Below are positions 50,706-60,184 of a DNA stretch of 64,000 bases, piece by piece. The stretch covers positions 1,116,001 through 1,180,000 of the forward strand of contig NZ_CP022315.1 of the NCBI RefSeq assembly GCF_002216775.1. Reading direction: 5' to 3'. Position 1 is the stretch's first letter. Every line of letters starts with the position of its first letter. A program made the translations under genes and the position numbers. The DNA comes from Virgibacillus phasianinus (lineage in GTDB: Bacteria > Bacillota > Bacilli > Bacillales > Amphibacillaceae). The notes under the pieces are model-generated. The model made no database searches and was not told the DNA's origin. It saw nothing but the letters and a program-made list of their open reading frames with translations.

Positions 50706-50775
50706 ATGAATTCTTTTAAACAATGAAACTTGCTACGTTAAAGTATATGAGGAAACTTTAAAAAAAGTGTCTGTA

Positions 50776-51042
50776 CTACACAATTAGAAAAATTTGAATG
50801 GCTGTAAGGGAGGCCAGACCAAATATACCTAAAAAGCCCGCAATTGCTGTGGTAAAGAGATTGATAGGTACGTGAAGGCCGATTGCCCCACCAAAAACAT
50901 TCAAAAAGAATAAAAACAATACACCAATAGCTAATTTCACTATACCCTGCCCAAGAAATCGCATGGGCTTAACCGGGGCACCTACGAATAAAACCAGCAC
51001 AATTAATCCAACCAATATTGAAATAATGATTGTCGAACTCAT
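50776..51042 (-). CDS. bofA: Pro-sigma-K processing inhibitor BofA
   Basis: 88-aa membrane protein with two hydrophobic parts (about 4-22 and 32-52) and the BofA signature GGAIGLHVPINLFTTAIAGFLGIFGL. Together with SpoIVFA it holds the SpoIVFB protease inactive until the forespore signal arrives, delaying sigma-K in the mother cell. AGGAG precedes the ATG. It lies next to yaaL and recR, as in B. subtilis. Confidence 0.93.
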   Translation of the reverse strand: MSSTIIISILVGLIVLVLFVGAPVKPMRFLGQGIVKLAIGVLFLFFLNVFGGAIGLHVPINLFTTAIAGFLGIFGLASLTAIQIFLIV

Positions 51043-51118
51043 AACAAACCTACTCCTTCCCTTGTCCCCTTTTTACTACATATGAAAAGAAACAAGGAAA
51101 AAGACCAAATTGTTATAA

Positions 51119-51334
51119 TTAATCATAGCGAATAGCACTTATTTTACGATGTCTTGCTTCCCGCAGTAAAAATAAATATTTTGCCTGTGCAAATTTTTCT
51201 TTATATACTGCCGTTGTTGTTGGCTCGATACTTTTTTCAACGATTGATTCGATACTTTTCCATTCTCGTTCAAGAACAAAAATTGTATCAAGCAATTCCT
51301 CATCAACATATCTTTTTTTTATTTTTCTCCCCAT
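51119..51334 (-). CDS. yaaL: DUF2508 protein YaaL
   Basis: 71-aa small helical protein (KKRYVDEELLDTIFVLEREWKSIESIVEKS...FAQAKYLFLLREARHRKISAIRY) of unknown function, conserved between recR and bofA in spore formers. It is predicted to be soluble and charged. It lies 15 nt after recR and is probably co-transcribed with it. Confidence 0.88.
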   Translation of the reverse strand: MGRKIKKRYVDEELLDTIFVLEREWKSIESIVEKSIEPTTTAVYKEKFAQAKYLFLLREARHRKISAIRYD

Positions 51335-51349
51335 GCTTTCACCTAACTT

Positions 51350-51946
51350 CTACAGTTCTCTTCGTCCCTCTAACGCCTTAGATAGAGTTACTTCGTCCGC
51401 ATATTCCAAATCACCGCCAACTGGTAATCCATGGGCAATTCTTGTTGTGCGAATGCCCGACGGCCTGACTAAACGTGAAATATACATCGCAGTTGCTTCT
51501 CCCTCGATGTTTGGGTTTGTAGCCAGAATTAATTCTTCTACATCTTCGTCCTTTAGACGTTTAATTAAATCAGGTACATTTATATCCTCTGGCCCAATAC
51601 CATCCATAGGTGAAATAGCACCATGGAGCACATGATACTTCCCTCTAAATTCCTTCATTTTTTCCATCGCGATTACATCCTTTGGATCCTGCACTACACA
51701 AATAATCGACTGATCGCGTGTGTTATCCTGACAAATCGAACATGGATCCTGATCTGTAATATGCCCGCATATCGAACAATGGGTAAGTTCGCGCTTGGCA
51801 TTTACCAAGGCATTCGCGAAATTAAGTACATCATCATCCTTCATATTAATAACAAAAAAAGCCAGCCGGACTGCAGTTTTCGGTCCGATCCCTGGCAATT
51901 TTGTGAAACTGTCAATCAGTTTGGAAATCGGTTCTGGATAATACAT
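51350..51946 (-). CDS. recR: Recombination mediator protein RecR
   Basis: 198-aa protein with an N-terminal helix-hairpin-helix ([16 protein letters not shown]), a four-cysteine zinc finger ([16 protein letters not shown]) and a Toprim domain ([17 protein letters not shown]). With RecF and RecO it loads RecA onto SSB-coated gaps. The ATG at 51946 has GGAGG upstream; the TTG before it is not needed. It follows ebfC by 11 nt. Confidence 0.96.
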   Translation of the reverse strand: MYYPEPISKLIDSFTKLPGIGPKTAVRLAFFVINMKDDDVLNFANALVNAKRELTHCSICGHITDQDPCSICQDNTRDQSIICVVQDPKDVIAMEKMKEFRGKYHVLHGAISPMDGIGPEDINVPDLIKRLKDEDVEELILATNPNIEGEATAMYISRLVRPSGIRTTRIAHGLPVGGDLEYADEVTLSKALEGRREL

Positions 51947-51957
51947 CAACGTGCCTC

Positions 51958-52275
51958 CTAGAACATTCCTCCAGGTAAATTCATTCCTTTTGTGAATTGT
52001 CCCATAGTATCATTTGTTTTATCTTCAATTTGCTTCAATACATCGTTTGTTGCGGCTAAGATTAAATCCTGAAGCATTTCCAAGTCATCCGGATCCACAA
52101 CTTCCTCCTTAATCTGTACATCCGTGATTTCTTTTTTACCGTTAGCAGATACAGTAACCATTCCACCGCCAGCTGTGGCTTCAAATGTCATCTCATGTAA
52201 TTCATCCTGAGCTGCCATCATTTTCTTTTGCATTTTCTGCATTTGTTTCATCATATTTCCCATGTTACCCTTCAT
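51958..52275 (-). CDS. yaaK: Nucleoid-associated protein YaaK (EbfC family)
   Basis: 105-aa YbaB/EbfC DNA-binding protein, with the methionine-rich start [24 protein letters not shown] and the core [25 protein letters not shown]. It forms dimers that bind DNA. It lies between dnaX and recR, as in most bacteria. AGGAGG precedes the ATG. Confidence 0.95.
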   Translation of the reverse strand: MKGNMGNMMKQMQKMQKKMMAAQDELHEMTFEATAGGGMVTVSANGKKEITDVQIKEEVVDPDDLEMLQDLILAATNDVLKQIEDKTNDTMGQFTKGMNLPGGMF

Positions 52276-52417
52276 TGTTATTCCTCCTTGAAATTAGTAT
52301 CAGGCGTATTGTACTGCCCGCAACTATAAATAGTATGTTCTTATATCAACCAATTTTATAATATATCGGCTATTATTCAAATATAACCGCTGATCCCGAA
52401 AATATATACGTTTTGAT

Positions 52418-52661
52418 TGTCCAGCTGCCGCTCCTATAAGCTGCCATCATAAGCAATGGACACTCCGAACGCTTAAACCCTTGCGTTCTTCGGTCCCTTG
52501 CTTATGCGTCCGCTTCTAACCAGTCGCCTTCGCTTTTCTTTGTCCAGCTGCGGCTCCTAGCGGCTAGCAAATAGTTAGTCCTGATGAATGTGCGTAAAGT
52601 TCGACGCACCTTCACAGTCCTATCTATTTGTACGCCACTAACCAGTCGCCTCCGCTTTTCT
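52418..52661 (-). repeat. Family B array (type 2, type 1) after dnaX
   Basis: Read on the minus strand: type 2 unit 52661-52541, then type 1 unit 52539-52418. It begins one base after the dnaX stop codon and fills the gap to yaaK. Outer type 2 stem AGTGGC/GCCGCT (one G-T pair) and GTGCGT/ACGCAC. Confidence 0.85.
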
Positions 52662-52662
52662 T

Positions 52663-54360
52663 TTAATCATGAATTTCTAACAGGTCGTCTCCAACAAGCT
52701 TTCTTGCTTCTTCAATAAGTGGATCTGATGTTTCTTCCTGTTGGTTAGTTGTTGTTTCCTGTTTGTTTACATATTCATTTCGCAATTCCTGCCAATTATT
52801 TTCTGGGATAGGAATAATGGTTAGTTCCTTACCAATTGACTTTGCTAAAACAGCTTCAACTGTCTCCTGATTATCTAAAAATAAGGAGCAATGTATTTCA
52901 TATTTAAATGCAACAACTAGTGCTTTATCAGACGCTGCAGCAGGTTTACTATCCTGGATTGTCGCATGGGCGGGCGCATTTGCCGTCTTTAATGAACTTA
53001 AAAAAGATCCCCATTGTGACTGAACTTGTTTTAAGGAAGATTTCTCAGCTTCCCGCAAAACATTACGAATTTTTTCGTACGGCGTTTTGTAGCTATTTTT
53101 TGAGGCGCGAGGTTTGGTTCGCCTTGATTCTCTTGGCGGGGCAGAATTAGCTGCCGGTGCCTGGCCCTTCCATTTCTCTAGCTCTTTTTCTAGCATATCC
53201 ACTTTATTTGCCAATTTTTGCAGCGATTCATCATTAACCACTGGATTCACAGGCTTCTCGTCGGCAGCTTGGTTACTTTCGTTTGCAGAAAGACTTAAAA
53301 TGGCAATTTCAATAAATACTTTCGGGCTATTACTCCATTTAATTTCCTGCTGGCATTGATTCAACTCCATGATTGCATGCTGAATCCAGTCAACAGTGAC
53401 AAGACGGGAAAGTTCCTTAAACCGTTCATCGATCATGGCACGCTCTAGAATTCCTTCCAGCGACGGAGCGCTTTGATAGAGCAGCAAATCGCGCAGAAAA
53501 TAAATAAGATCAAATACAAACCTGCCTGGGTCTTTTCCATTTTGAATAATGTCATCGAGCAGCTTCAACGCACCCTGAACATTATGCTCAAACATTTCTT
53601 GTACAATATCTGTAAGAACTTGTTGTGAAACGCCACCTGTGACAGCAAGCACGTCCTGTAATGTAACTTGGTCCCCGCTGTATGATATAGCCTGATCTAG
53701 AATACTTAAAGCATCACGCATTCCACCTTCAGCAGCCAATGCCACTGTTTCAAGTGCCTCAGGTGATACAGTTATTTCTTCCTGTTCCATAATCGCACGC
53801 ATTCTTTCCACAATTGCCTGACTCGTAATTGGTTTAAAATCAAAGCGCTGACAACGGGAAATAATTGTTAACGGGATTTTATGCGGTTCAGTTGTCGCCA
53901 AAATAAATACGACATGTTTAGGCGGCTCTTCCAATGTTTTTAAAAGCGCGTTAAAAGCGTTAACAGAGATCATATGAACTTCATCAATAATGTACACCTT
54001 GTAGGGAACGACACTTGATGCATATTTCACCTTGTCACGTATTTCTCGGATATCCTCAACACTCGTATGTGACGCAGCATCCATTTCAATAATGTCCGAA
54101 ATCGAACCGTCCTGTATTCCACGGCATGATGCACATTCATTGCATGGTTCACGAACTGGCGCTTTTTCACAATTAATTGTCTTGGCAAAAATTTTGGCAG
54201 CACTTGTCTTTCCAGTACCACGCGGGCCTGAAAATAAATATGCATGCGAAAACTTTTCCTGTTCAATTGCATTTTGCAATGTGCGTGTTATATGTGATTG
54301 TCCCACGACATCCGTAAAGCTCCGCGGACGCCATACACGATATAATGCTTGATAGCTCAT
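52663..54360 (-). CDS. dnaX: DNA polymerase III gamma/tau subunit
   Basis: 565-aa clamp-loader ATPase. Walker A is in FSGPRGTGKTSAAKIFAK, the zinc module is CEKAPVREPCNECASC, the Walker B YIIDEVHMIS, and the sensor ATTEPHKIPLTIISRCQRF. Domain III follows, then a C-terminal tau region. No obvious slippery frameshift heptamer was identified, and B. subtilis makes only the full product. It lies between the SRP RNA and yaaK; its stop codon abuts a family B array. Confidence 0.96.
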   Translation of the reverse strand: MSYQALYRVWRPRSFTDVVGQSHITRTLQNAIEQEKFSHAYLFSGPRGTGKTSAAKIFAKTINCEKAPVREPCNECASCRGIQDGSISDIIEMDAASHTSVEDIREIRDKVKYASSVVPYKVYIIDEVHMISVNAFNALLKTLEEPPKHVVFILATTEPHKIPLTIISRCQRFDFKPITSQAIVERMRAIMEQEEITVSPEALETVALAAEGGMRDALSILDQAISYSGDQVTLQDVLAVTGGVSQQVLTDIVQEMFEHNVQGALKLLDDIIQNGKDPGRFVFDLIYFLRDLLLYQSAPSLEGILERAMIDERFKELSRLVTVDWIQHAIMELNQCQQEIKWSNSPKVFIEIAILSLSANESNQAADEKPVNPVVNDESLQKLANKVDMLEKELEKWKGQAPAANSAPPRESRRTKPRASKNSYKTPYEKIRNVLREAEKSSLKQVQSQWGSFLSSLKTANAPAHATIQDSKPAAASDKALVVAFKYEIHCSLFLDNQETVEAVLAKSIGKELTIIPIPENNWQELRNEYVNKQETTTNQQEETSDPLIEEARKLVGDDLLEIHD

Positions 54361-54449
54361 AATGGCTGTTCCCCTTTATTATTTCAATCTAATTATACCC
54401 GAATTTGGGGGTGAATGTGAACCATTGCGATTAATTATTCGAATCATAT

Positions 54450-54546
54450 GTTAGAAAACCTTGGCTATTCTTGCGATGTAACCAAAAATCATGTTTAGTG
54501 GCCCTAATGGCTAATTTTTATACTTAGACCTTTAAGTGTAAAAAAG
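54450..54546 (+). repeat. Diverged family C element between dnaX and the SRP RNA
   Basis: gaaaaccttggctattcttgcga ... taatttttatacttagacc tttaagtgtaaaaa retains the start, the T tract and the tail of family C, but the stem is disrupted. Confidence 0.45.
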
Positions 54547-54575
54547 CCTTTGCCAGGTACATCTGACAAAGGCTT
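54541..54575 (-). terminator. Terminator of the SRP RNA
   Basis: AAAGCCTTTG/CAAAGGCTTT stem followed by TTT on the minus strand, just beyond the 3' end of the RNA. Confidence 0.88.
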
Positions 54576-54589
54576 TATTCTTTATGTAA

Positions 54590-54858
54590 TACCGTGCACC
54601 TACCATCGATATGGCAACCCTATGCGTAACGCAAGTTCATGGCTCGGCCTAGGCTTCCCTGCGGCACACAGAAATGATCACTTACTGCTGCTTCCTTCCG
54701 GACCTGACAGAATTCATGAGTTTCTATTGCGCAGGACCTAAGCGTCAACACCAATTCCTTACGGCAGACCATAAAGTCGTCATACCTCAGATAGGAATTC
54801 GGTCTCGCTATAGCGGATTGCGAGTACAGGGCACCGCTACCTCCCCACTTAGCACGGC
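54590..54858 (-). ncRNA. scr: Large signal recognition particle RNA (scRNA, with Alu domain)
   Basis: About 269-nt RNA of the Bacillus large SRP type. The 5' end GCCGTGCTAAGTGGGGAGG and the 3' end GGTGCACGGT close the molecule. The Alu part contains GGTAGCGGTGCCCTGTA. The Ffh-binding helix 8 is TGTCAGGTCCGGAAGGAAGC, with the conserved GGAA tetraloop. It lies between tadA and dnaX, as in B. subtilis. Ends are estimated from the terminal pairing. Confidence 0.96.
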
Positions 54859-54865
54859 ATGTTTT

Positions 54866-54894
54866 ATTATAACGATTTTATACGAAGAATGCAA
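54866..54894 (-). promoter_or_regulatory. Promoter of the SRP RNA
   Basis: Minus strand TTGCAT (54894-54889), 17-bp spacer, TATAAT (54871-54866), about seven bases before the RNA start. Confidence 0.85.
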
Positions 54895-54915
54895 TAGAAA
54901 ACCAAAAGGAGAAAT

Positions 54916-55383
54916 TTAGCAATCACCTTTTTTCCTTTTCGCCCGCAGTTCCCGGAAAAAACGGCTTAACAGTTGGCTGCATTCTTTCTCCATTACACCA
55001 CTTTTCAGTTCTACCAAATGATTAAACCGGCTGTCATCCAGCAAATTCATTAAAGAACCCGCACATCCCGCCTTAGGATCAAAAGCACCAAAAACAACCC
55101 GTTTAATTCTGGATTGGATGATGGCGCCAGCACACATTGGACAAGGTTCTAACGTGACATACAGAGTACAATCTTCTAATCGCCAGCTCCCAATTTTTCG
55201 ATTCGCCTCCTGAATTGCAATGAGTTCAGCATGGGACAGCGTTGATTGTACTGTCTCACGGATATTGTGACCCGTTGCAATTACTTTGTTCTGAAAAACA
55301 ATGACCGCGCCAATAGGTACCTCATTTTTTTCTTTTGCCAGCATTGCTTGGTTAATCGCTTCTTGCATAAATACCTCATCCAC
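54916..55383 (-). CDS. tadA: tRNA-specific adenosine deaminase
   Basis: 155-aa zinc deaminase converting A34 to inosine in tRNA-Arg(ACG). The catalytic HAE is in STLSHAELIAIQEA, and the zinc cysteines are in LEPCPMCAGAIIQSRI. The length and the C-terminal FFRELRAKRK are typical. GGGAGGTGTC precedes the ATG. It is separated from the SRP RNA by its promoter. Confidence 0.95.
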   Translation of the reverse strand: MDEVFMQEAINQAMLAKEKNEVPIGAVIVFQNKVIATGHNIRETVQSTLSHAELIAIQEANRKIGSWRLEDCTLYVTLEPCPMCAGAIIQSRIKRVVFGAFDPKAGCAGSLMNLLDDSRFNHLVELKSGVMEKECSQLLSRFFRELRAKRKKGDC

Positions 55384-55506
55384 AAAATGACACCTCCCTT
55401 AGAAATTCTTAATCATGTCTTACGTGTTAAAAAGTTTTAAAAATTGGGTTTAGGATAAGAATAGAATAGATAAATTTTTTATAGATTACAAAGAAGGAGT
55501 TTTTTT

Positions 55507-56040
55507 ATGGAAAAATCTCTGCAAGATACAGCTGTTGTTTTTATTGATTTAATTAATGACTTTAATTTTGAACGTGGTGAAAAACTTCTGAAGCATACAA
55601 AAGAAATCTTACCCCATTTAAAAAAACTTAAAAACCATGCTAGGGAAAATAATATCCCAGTCATTTACGTAAATGATCATTATGGGCTATGGCAAGCAGA
55701 TTATCATAAGATTATTGACCAATGTATGAATGATAAAAGTCAAGAAATAATCACTGAAGTGAAGCCTGATCAGAACGATTACTTCCTAATTAAACCAAAG
55801 CACTCTGCTTTCTTTCAAACTCCTTTACAGTCTTTACTGTTAGAACTTGGAAAAACTAACCTCATCTTAGCGGGTATTGCTGGTGACATATGTATTTTAT
55901 TTACAGCCAAAGATGCTTATATGTACGAATATTCTCTTGAAGTCCCCGAAAATTGTACAGCTTCGAATGAAGAACAGGGGAATGAATACGCTTTGTACTT
56001 AATGCGCTCCGTTATGGATGCAAAAACCGACGCTATTTAA
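55507..56040 (+). CDS. yaaI: Isochorismatase-family cysteine hydrolase (YaaI-like)
   Basis: 177-aa protein with the isochorismatase-like fold. VVFIDLINDFNFERGE carries the first catalytic aspartate, DYFLIKPKHSAFFQTPL the lysine, and GIAGDICILFTAKDAYMYEY the nucleophilic cysteine. The exact amide or enol-ether substrate is unknown. AAGGAG lies upstream of the ATG. It neighbours tadA and the cortex hydrolase gene, as yaaI does in B. subtilis. Confidence 0.87.
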   Translation: MEKSLQDTAVVFIDLINDFNFERGEKLLKHTKEILPHLKKLKNHARENNIPVIYVNDHYGLWQADYHKIIDQCMNDKSQEIITEVKPDQNDYFLIKPKHSAFFQTPLQSLLLELGKTNLILAGIAGDICILFTAKDAYMYEYSLEVPENCTASNEEQGNEYALYLMRSVMDAKTDAI

Positions 56041-56041
56041 A

Positions 56042-56070
56042 TCATATATCTTAAACCCAACTCATACTAT
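56042..56070 (+). promoter_or_regulatory. Sigma-E promoter of sleL/yaaH
   Basis: TCATATA (56042-56048), 14-bp spacer, CATACTAT (56063-56070), close to the sigma-E consensus KMATATT-N14-CATACANT. B. subtilis yaaH is a sigma-E gene. Confidence 0.68.
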
Positions 56071-56103
56071 GTTAATAGACATCGGTTAGAGGAGGGTTTT
56101 CTT

Positions 56104-57393
56104 ATGCAGATTCACGTAGTCAAACAAGGGGATACCATTTTTAATATAGCAAATACATATAACACGCCTATGGAAACAATCATTAACGCTAACGAATTAG
56201 AGGCCCCCGGATCACTTGTAATTGGGCAGAGCCTTGTAATACCAATTTATGGACAATTTTACTTTGTCCAAAGCGGGGACAGCCTAACTTCTATTGCAAA
56301 TAGGTTTAATATACCCCTTCAAGAACTTGCCCGGATTAATAATATTCCTGTTAACAACCAGCTGCCTGTTGGATTCCGATTATATATCCCGCCACAGCCA
56401 GAACCGCCTATCGTATCGAATGCCTACATTGAACCATATGGAGACACCGTATCCAGTACACTGGAAACTGCCGCTAGAAAAATATCGCCTTTACTAACAT
56501 ATTTAACACCTTTCAGCTATACCGTCAATCGTGACGGGAGCTTAGAAGCGCCGCCGCTTGATGATTTCAAAACTATTGCTGACAATAACAATACAGCATT
56601 GATGCTTACCGTTACCAATCTGGAAAATGGTGCATTCAGTGCAGAGCTCGGTCATATCATTTTAACGGTTCAGGCTGTTCAGAACAAACTGCTGGATAAC
56701 ATCGTTAACATTGCAACTACAGTTGGCTTTACAGATGTGCATTTTGATTTTGAATTTTTACCACCTGATGACCGTGAAGCTTATAACAGCTTTTTAAGAA
56801 AAGCAAAAGAACGGTTATCACAGGCCGGATTACTTCTATCTACTGCACTTGCACCGAAGACTAGTGCATCGCAGACCGGGGCATGGTATGAAGCCCATGA
56901 TTATGCAGCACACGGGGAAATCGTTGACTTCGTTGTATTGATGACCTATGAATGGGGTTACAGTGGAGGACCGCCATTAGCTGTTTCGCCAATTAATAAA
57001 GTCCGTGAGGTTGTTGAATTTGCCTTGTCTGTAATGCCCTCTGACAAGATTCTACTAGGTCAGAATTTATATGGTTATGACTGGACACTGCCATATGTAG
57101 AGGGAGGAGAAATGGCAAAAGCTCTTAGCCCGCAACAGACAATCGCCCTAGCACGCAAGCAAAATGTTGCCATTGAATACGACCAGGAGGCACAAGCACC
57201 ACATTTCAACTATTACGATGCACAAGGCAATGAGCATGAAGTGTGGTCTGAAGACGCAAGATCCATCCAGGCAAAATTTAATTTGATTAAAGAATTGAAT
57301 TTACTTGGCATTAGTTACTGGAAGCTTGGATTGGCATTTCCGCAAAATTGGTTATTGCTACAGGCCAATTTTAACATTACTAAAAAAGAATAG
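56104..57393 (+). CDS. yaaH: Spore cortex N-acetylglucosaminidase SleL/YaaH (LysM + GH18)
   Basis: 429-aa spore protein. Two LysM domains open it (about 1-48, IHVVKQGDTIFNIANTYNTP; and 50-97, YFVQSGDSLTSIANRFNIP) and bind peptidoglycan. A glycoside hydrolase 18 domain follows with the active-site FTDVHFDFEFL (DxxxDxE) and VDFVVLMTYEWGYSGGPP. It is expected to cut cortex fragments during germination. There is no signal peptide, as usual for mother-cell coat-localised SleL. GGAGGG precedes the ATG. Confidence 0.93.
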   Translation: MQIHVVKQGDTIFNIANTYNTPMETIINANELEAPGSLVIGQSLVIPIYGQFYFVQSGDSLTSIANRFNIPLQELARINNIPVNNQLPVGFRLYIPPQPEPPIVSNAYIEPYGDTVSSTLETAARKISPLLTYLTPFSYTVNRDGSLEAPPLDDFKTIADNNNTALMLTVTNLENGAFSAELGHIILTVQAVQNKLLDNIVNIATTVGFTDVHFDFEFLPPDDREAYNSFLRKAKERLSQAGLLLSTALAPKTSASQTGAWYEAHDYAAHGEIVDFVVLMTYEWGYSGGPPLAVSPINKVREVVEFALSVMPSDKILLGQNLYGYDWTLPYVEGGEMAKALSPQQTIALARKQNVAIEYDQEAQAPHFNYYDAQGNEHEVWSEDARSIQAKFNLIKELNLLGISYWKLGLAFPQNWLLLQANFNITKKE

Positions 57394-57398
57394 TGATA

Positions 57399-57440
57399 AA
57401 ATAGGCCGTGTGAACCTAAATTCGTTCACACGGCCTTTTT
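57399..57440. terminator. Bidirectional terminator between yaaH and the DJ-1 gene
   Basis: 12-bp perfect stem GGCCGTGTGAAC/GTTCACACGGCC with TTTTT on the plus side and an AT-rich run on the minus side. Confidence 0.87.
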
Positions 57441-57443
57441 GCA

Positions 57444-57959
57444 TTATTTCAATAAGTTTAATGCTTCACGGTTAAATGCTGGAATATCATCTGGCTGACG
57501 ACTTGTTACTAACTGATTGTCACAGACGACAACTTCCTCGTCTTGAACATTAGCACCCGCGTAGTCCATATCTACTTGAATTGATTTAAAACCAGTTGCT
57601 TTTCTGCCTTCCAGTGTTTTCGCAGTAATTAATAACTGTGGTCCATGACAAATTGCAAATACTGGCTTTTTCACATCCATAAAGTGTTTGGCAAATGCTA
57701 CAAACCGTTCATCCGCACGTAGCTGATCCGGAGAAAAACCGCCCGGAATGAATAGAGCATCAAAGTTATCAGGATTTACATCATCAATGGATTCATCAAT
57801 GGTTACTGTTGCTTCGCCATTTTTACCAGTTACTTTGTTGCCTTTTTCCTTTTCAATGGTAACGACCTTATGACCGGCTTCCTTAAACGCCTTTGCTGGA
57901 TCAGTATATTCCACGTCTTCAAATTTATCTGTTATAACACATGCTATTGTTTTACTCAT
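57444..57959 (-). CDS. DJ-1/PfpI family protein (YfkM/YraA-like general stress protein)
   Basis: 171-aa protein of the PfpI subgroup. The nucleophile elbow is VFAICHGPQLLI with the reactive cysteine and histidine, and LFIPGGFSPDQLR supplies the conserved glutamate-equivalent loop. Members act as chaperones or protein/nucleotide deglycases against glyoxal damage; which one applies here is unknown. Tandem ATGs (57962, 57959) follow AAGGAG. It has no fixed neighbours in the B. subtilis map and is probably a local insertion. Confidence 0.88.
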   Translation of the reverse strand: MSKTIACVITDKFEDVEYTDPAKAFKEAGHKVVTIEKEKGNKVTGKNGEATVTIDESIDDVNPDNFDALFIPGGFSPDQLRADERFVAFAKHFMDVKKPVFAICHGPQLLITAKTLEGRKATGFKSIQVDMDYAGANVQDEEVVVCDNQLVTSRQPDDIPAFNREALNLLK

Positions 57960-58099
57960 CATTATCCGCTCCTTTTGAAGTTGATACATAGATGAGTCTT
58001 CCCCTTCATTGAAATATAAAACATTCCTATTTTAAAAGAGGCTAGAACGTAAGTAAAGAAAATCCGAATGAACCGGAAAATGGTGCATATAGCCGCTCC

Positions 58100-58205
58100 G
58101 GAAACATACGTCGCTTTCCGCGGGAGGCTGGTGAGCCCCCTCGTGCTAGCGAACTGTGGGGTCTCACCTATGCCCTTCCTCCCGCAGGAGTCTACGTATG
58201 TTTCC
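58100..58205. repeat. Family A repeat with 12-bp perfect inverted flanks
   Basis: Core CGCTTTCCGCGGG ... CCCGCAGGAGTCT between GGAAACATACGT (58100-58111) and its exact complement ACGTATGTTTCC (58194-58205). The flanks share nothing with those at 42 kb. It lies between acsA and the DJ-1 gene. Confidence 0.75.
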
Positions 58206-58279
58206 TCCGCTAATCAACAGCATATTCTTATTTTGGATTACTCTTTTTCTATATGTCCCCAGCCTCTTTATATTTTATA

Positions 58280-59995
58280 CTATTCTTCTAAAGTAGATGT
58301 GTCGCCTGTTGGCAATCCGAGCTCCCAGGACTTTAGCAGTCGGCGCATGATTTTTCCGCTTCGTGTTTTTGGAATAGAATCCTTTACTTCCAGCTCACGA
58401 GGTGCCGCATGGGCACTTAAACCTGTTTTGATAAACTGACGGATTTCCTCAAGCAGTTCATTCGATTCTTTGTAGCCGTCGTTTAATGTAATAAACGCTT
58501 TAATAATTTCACCGCGCTCTGGATCGGGCTTACCGATTACCCCAGCTTCTGCTACAGCTGGGTGTTCAATTAATTTGCTTTCCACTTCAAATGGTCCTAC
58601 ACGTTCACCGGATGTATTTATTACATCATCCAGACGGCCTTGGAACCAGAAGTAACCATCTTCATCCATGTACGCACTGTCACCTGATACATACCAGCCG
58701 TTAACAAAATAACTCTCAAATTTGCTTGGGTTATTCCAAATTTTGCGCATCATAGATGGCCATCCTTCTTTAATAGCGAGGTTACCCATTTGATTTGGAG
58801 GCAGTTCATTGCCTTCATTGTCAACAATTGCTGCTTCTACTCCCGGGATTGGTTTCCCCATTGAACCTGGACGCATTTCCATCGAAGGAATATTAACAAT
58901 TAACATCGCACCTGTTTCTGTCATCCACCAAGTATCATGGATCCGCATATTAAATGCTTTTAATCCCCAGGTAATTACCTCTGGATTGAGCGGCTCTCCA
59001 ACACTCATGATGTGGCGCAGTGATGAAAAGTCATGGTCATTCACTTTTTCCTCACCAGCACTCACTAATTTCCGTAATGCTGTCGGCGCTGTATACCAGA
59101 CAGTTACATTATTTTTATCGATTGTTCCATACCAATCATCTGGACTGAATCGACCGCCCCTGATAACGTTTGTTACACCGATTAACCATGGAGCAAATAC
59201 CCCATAACTTGTTCCGGTTACCCAGCCAGGATCAGCCGTACACCAGTAAACATCATCCTCTTTCAGGTCCGCAACCCATTTACCTGTTGCATAATGCTGA
59301 ATCATCGCATTGTGTACATGATAAACACCTTTAGGCTTACCAGTTGACCCAGATGTATAATGAAGTACCATGCCATCCTCTAAATCAACCCATTCGATGT
59401 CAAAGTCTGTGGAGGCATTCTTCATTTCTTCCGTATAATCAATGTATTTATCTCCTGTTTCGTTTGAGTCACCAATAAGAACAATCTTTTCTAAGTCTGG
59501 TAAATCATCCTGTGGAACGCGTTCTAGTAGTTCAGGAGTAGTAATAAGCATTTTTGCTTCACTATCCTGCAAACGGTCACGAACTGCCTGCTCCATAAAC
59601 GCCTCGAATAATGGTCCCGCAATTGCCCCTGTTTTTAAAATCCCAAAGAATGTTACATAAAACTCTGGTGTACGCGGCAGGAATAAAAAGACACGATCCC
59701 CTTTATTCACATCATATTTTTTTAATACATTCGCAAATTGATTACTGGCTTTTCGTATATCATCAAATGTTAACTCTTCTTCACGATCTGGCGATGAATA
59801 CAGTAACGCCACCTTATCCTTTTTATCAGGATTTTCCGCATGACGATCAATTGCCTCGTATGCAATATTCACTTTACCAGTTTCATTCCAGCTAAAGTTC
59901 TTTTTAATTTCATCCCATGAGAATCCATCACGTTTTTTATCATAGTCATCTAAGTTATAATTACCCTTTTGTGCAGGTATGTGCTGCGTTTCCAC
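58280..59995 (-). CDS. acsA: Acetyl-CoA synthetase
   Basis: 571-aa adenylate-forming enzyme (ANL superfamily) that activates acetate through acetyl-AMP. Motifs: LHYTSGSTGKPKGVYHVH, the P loop; DTWWMTETG; and WFQGRLDDVINTSGERVGPFEVE with the A8 region. The catalytic lysine is in TRSGKIMRRLL, the site acetylated by AcuA-type enzymes. The start is the GTG at 59995 behind GGGGTGATTGG. A cre-like site upstream (60019-60032) predicts CcpA control, as for B. subtilis acsA. Confidence 0.94.
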   Translation of the reverse strand: METQHIPAQKGNYNLDDYDKKRDGFSWDEIKKNFSWNETGKVNIAYEAIDRHAENPDKKDKVALLYSSPDREEELTFDDIRKASNQFANVLKKYDVNKGDRVFLFLPRTPEFYVTFFGILKTGAIAGPLFEAFMEQAVRDRLQDSEAKMLITTPELLERVPQDDLPDLEKIVLIGDSNETGDKYIDYTEEMKNASTDFDIEWVDLEDGMVLHYTSGSTGKPKGVYHVHNAMIQHYATGKWVADLKEDDVYWCTADPGWVTGTSYGVFAPWLIGVTNVIRGGRFSPDDWYGTIDKNNVTVWYTAPTALRKLVSAGEEKVNDHDFSSLRHIMSVGEPLNPEVITWGLKAFNMRIHDTWWMTETGAMLIVNIPSMEMRPGSMGKPIPGVEAAIVDNEGNELPPNQMGNLAIKEGWPSMMRKIWNNPSKFESYFVNGWYVSGDSAYMDEDGYFWFQGRLDDVINTSGERVGPFEVESKLIEHPAVAEAGVIGKPDPERGEIIKAFITLNDGYKESNELLEEIRQFIKTGLSAHAAPRELEVKDSIPKTRSGKIMRRLLKSWELGLPTGDTSTLEE

Positions 59996-60018
59996 CCAAT
60001 CACCCCATCATCTTTTTT

Positions 60019-60032
60019 TGAAATCGATTGCA
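60019..60032 (+). promoter_or_regulatory. Candidate cre site (CcpA) upstream of acsA
   Basis: TGAAATCGATTGCA matches the cre consensus TGWAANCGNTNWCA at all but one specified position, and lies about 25 bp before the acsA start codon. Confidence 0.65.
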
Positions 60033-60137
60033 AACACGCAATTGAAAATAGTTAAACTATTTAGGTAACTGTTTTCTATTTTAGAACATCACGTCCGATT
60101 TTTAAAGTAATTCACCTGTAAAAGTAAAAAGAAAAAG

Positions 60138-60178
60138 AAAAACCCTTACACCGCAATGGTTAGCAATGTAAAGGTTTT
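60138..60178 (-). terminator. Terminator after tRNA-Arg
   Basis: Imperfect stem AAACCTTTACA/TGTAAGGGTTT followed by TTCTTTTTC on the minus strand. Confidence 0.7.
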
Positions 60179-60184
60179 AGTAAG

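Noticed and set aside
54550-54919. Open frames of 63-81 aa on the plus strand beside dnaX
   Set aside because: They lie over the SRP RNA and its promoter, whose conserved structure accounts for the sequence.
58068-58439. 123-aa plus-strand frame between the DJ-1 gene and acsA
   Set aside because: It starts in a family A repeat and continues antisense into acsA, without family resemblance.
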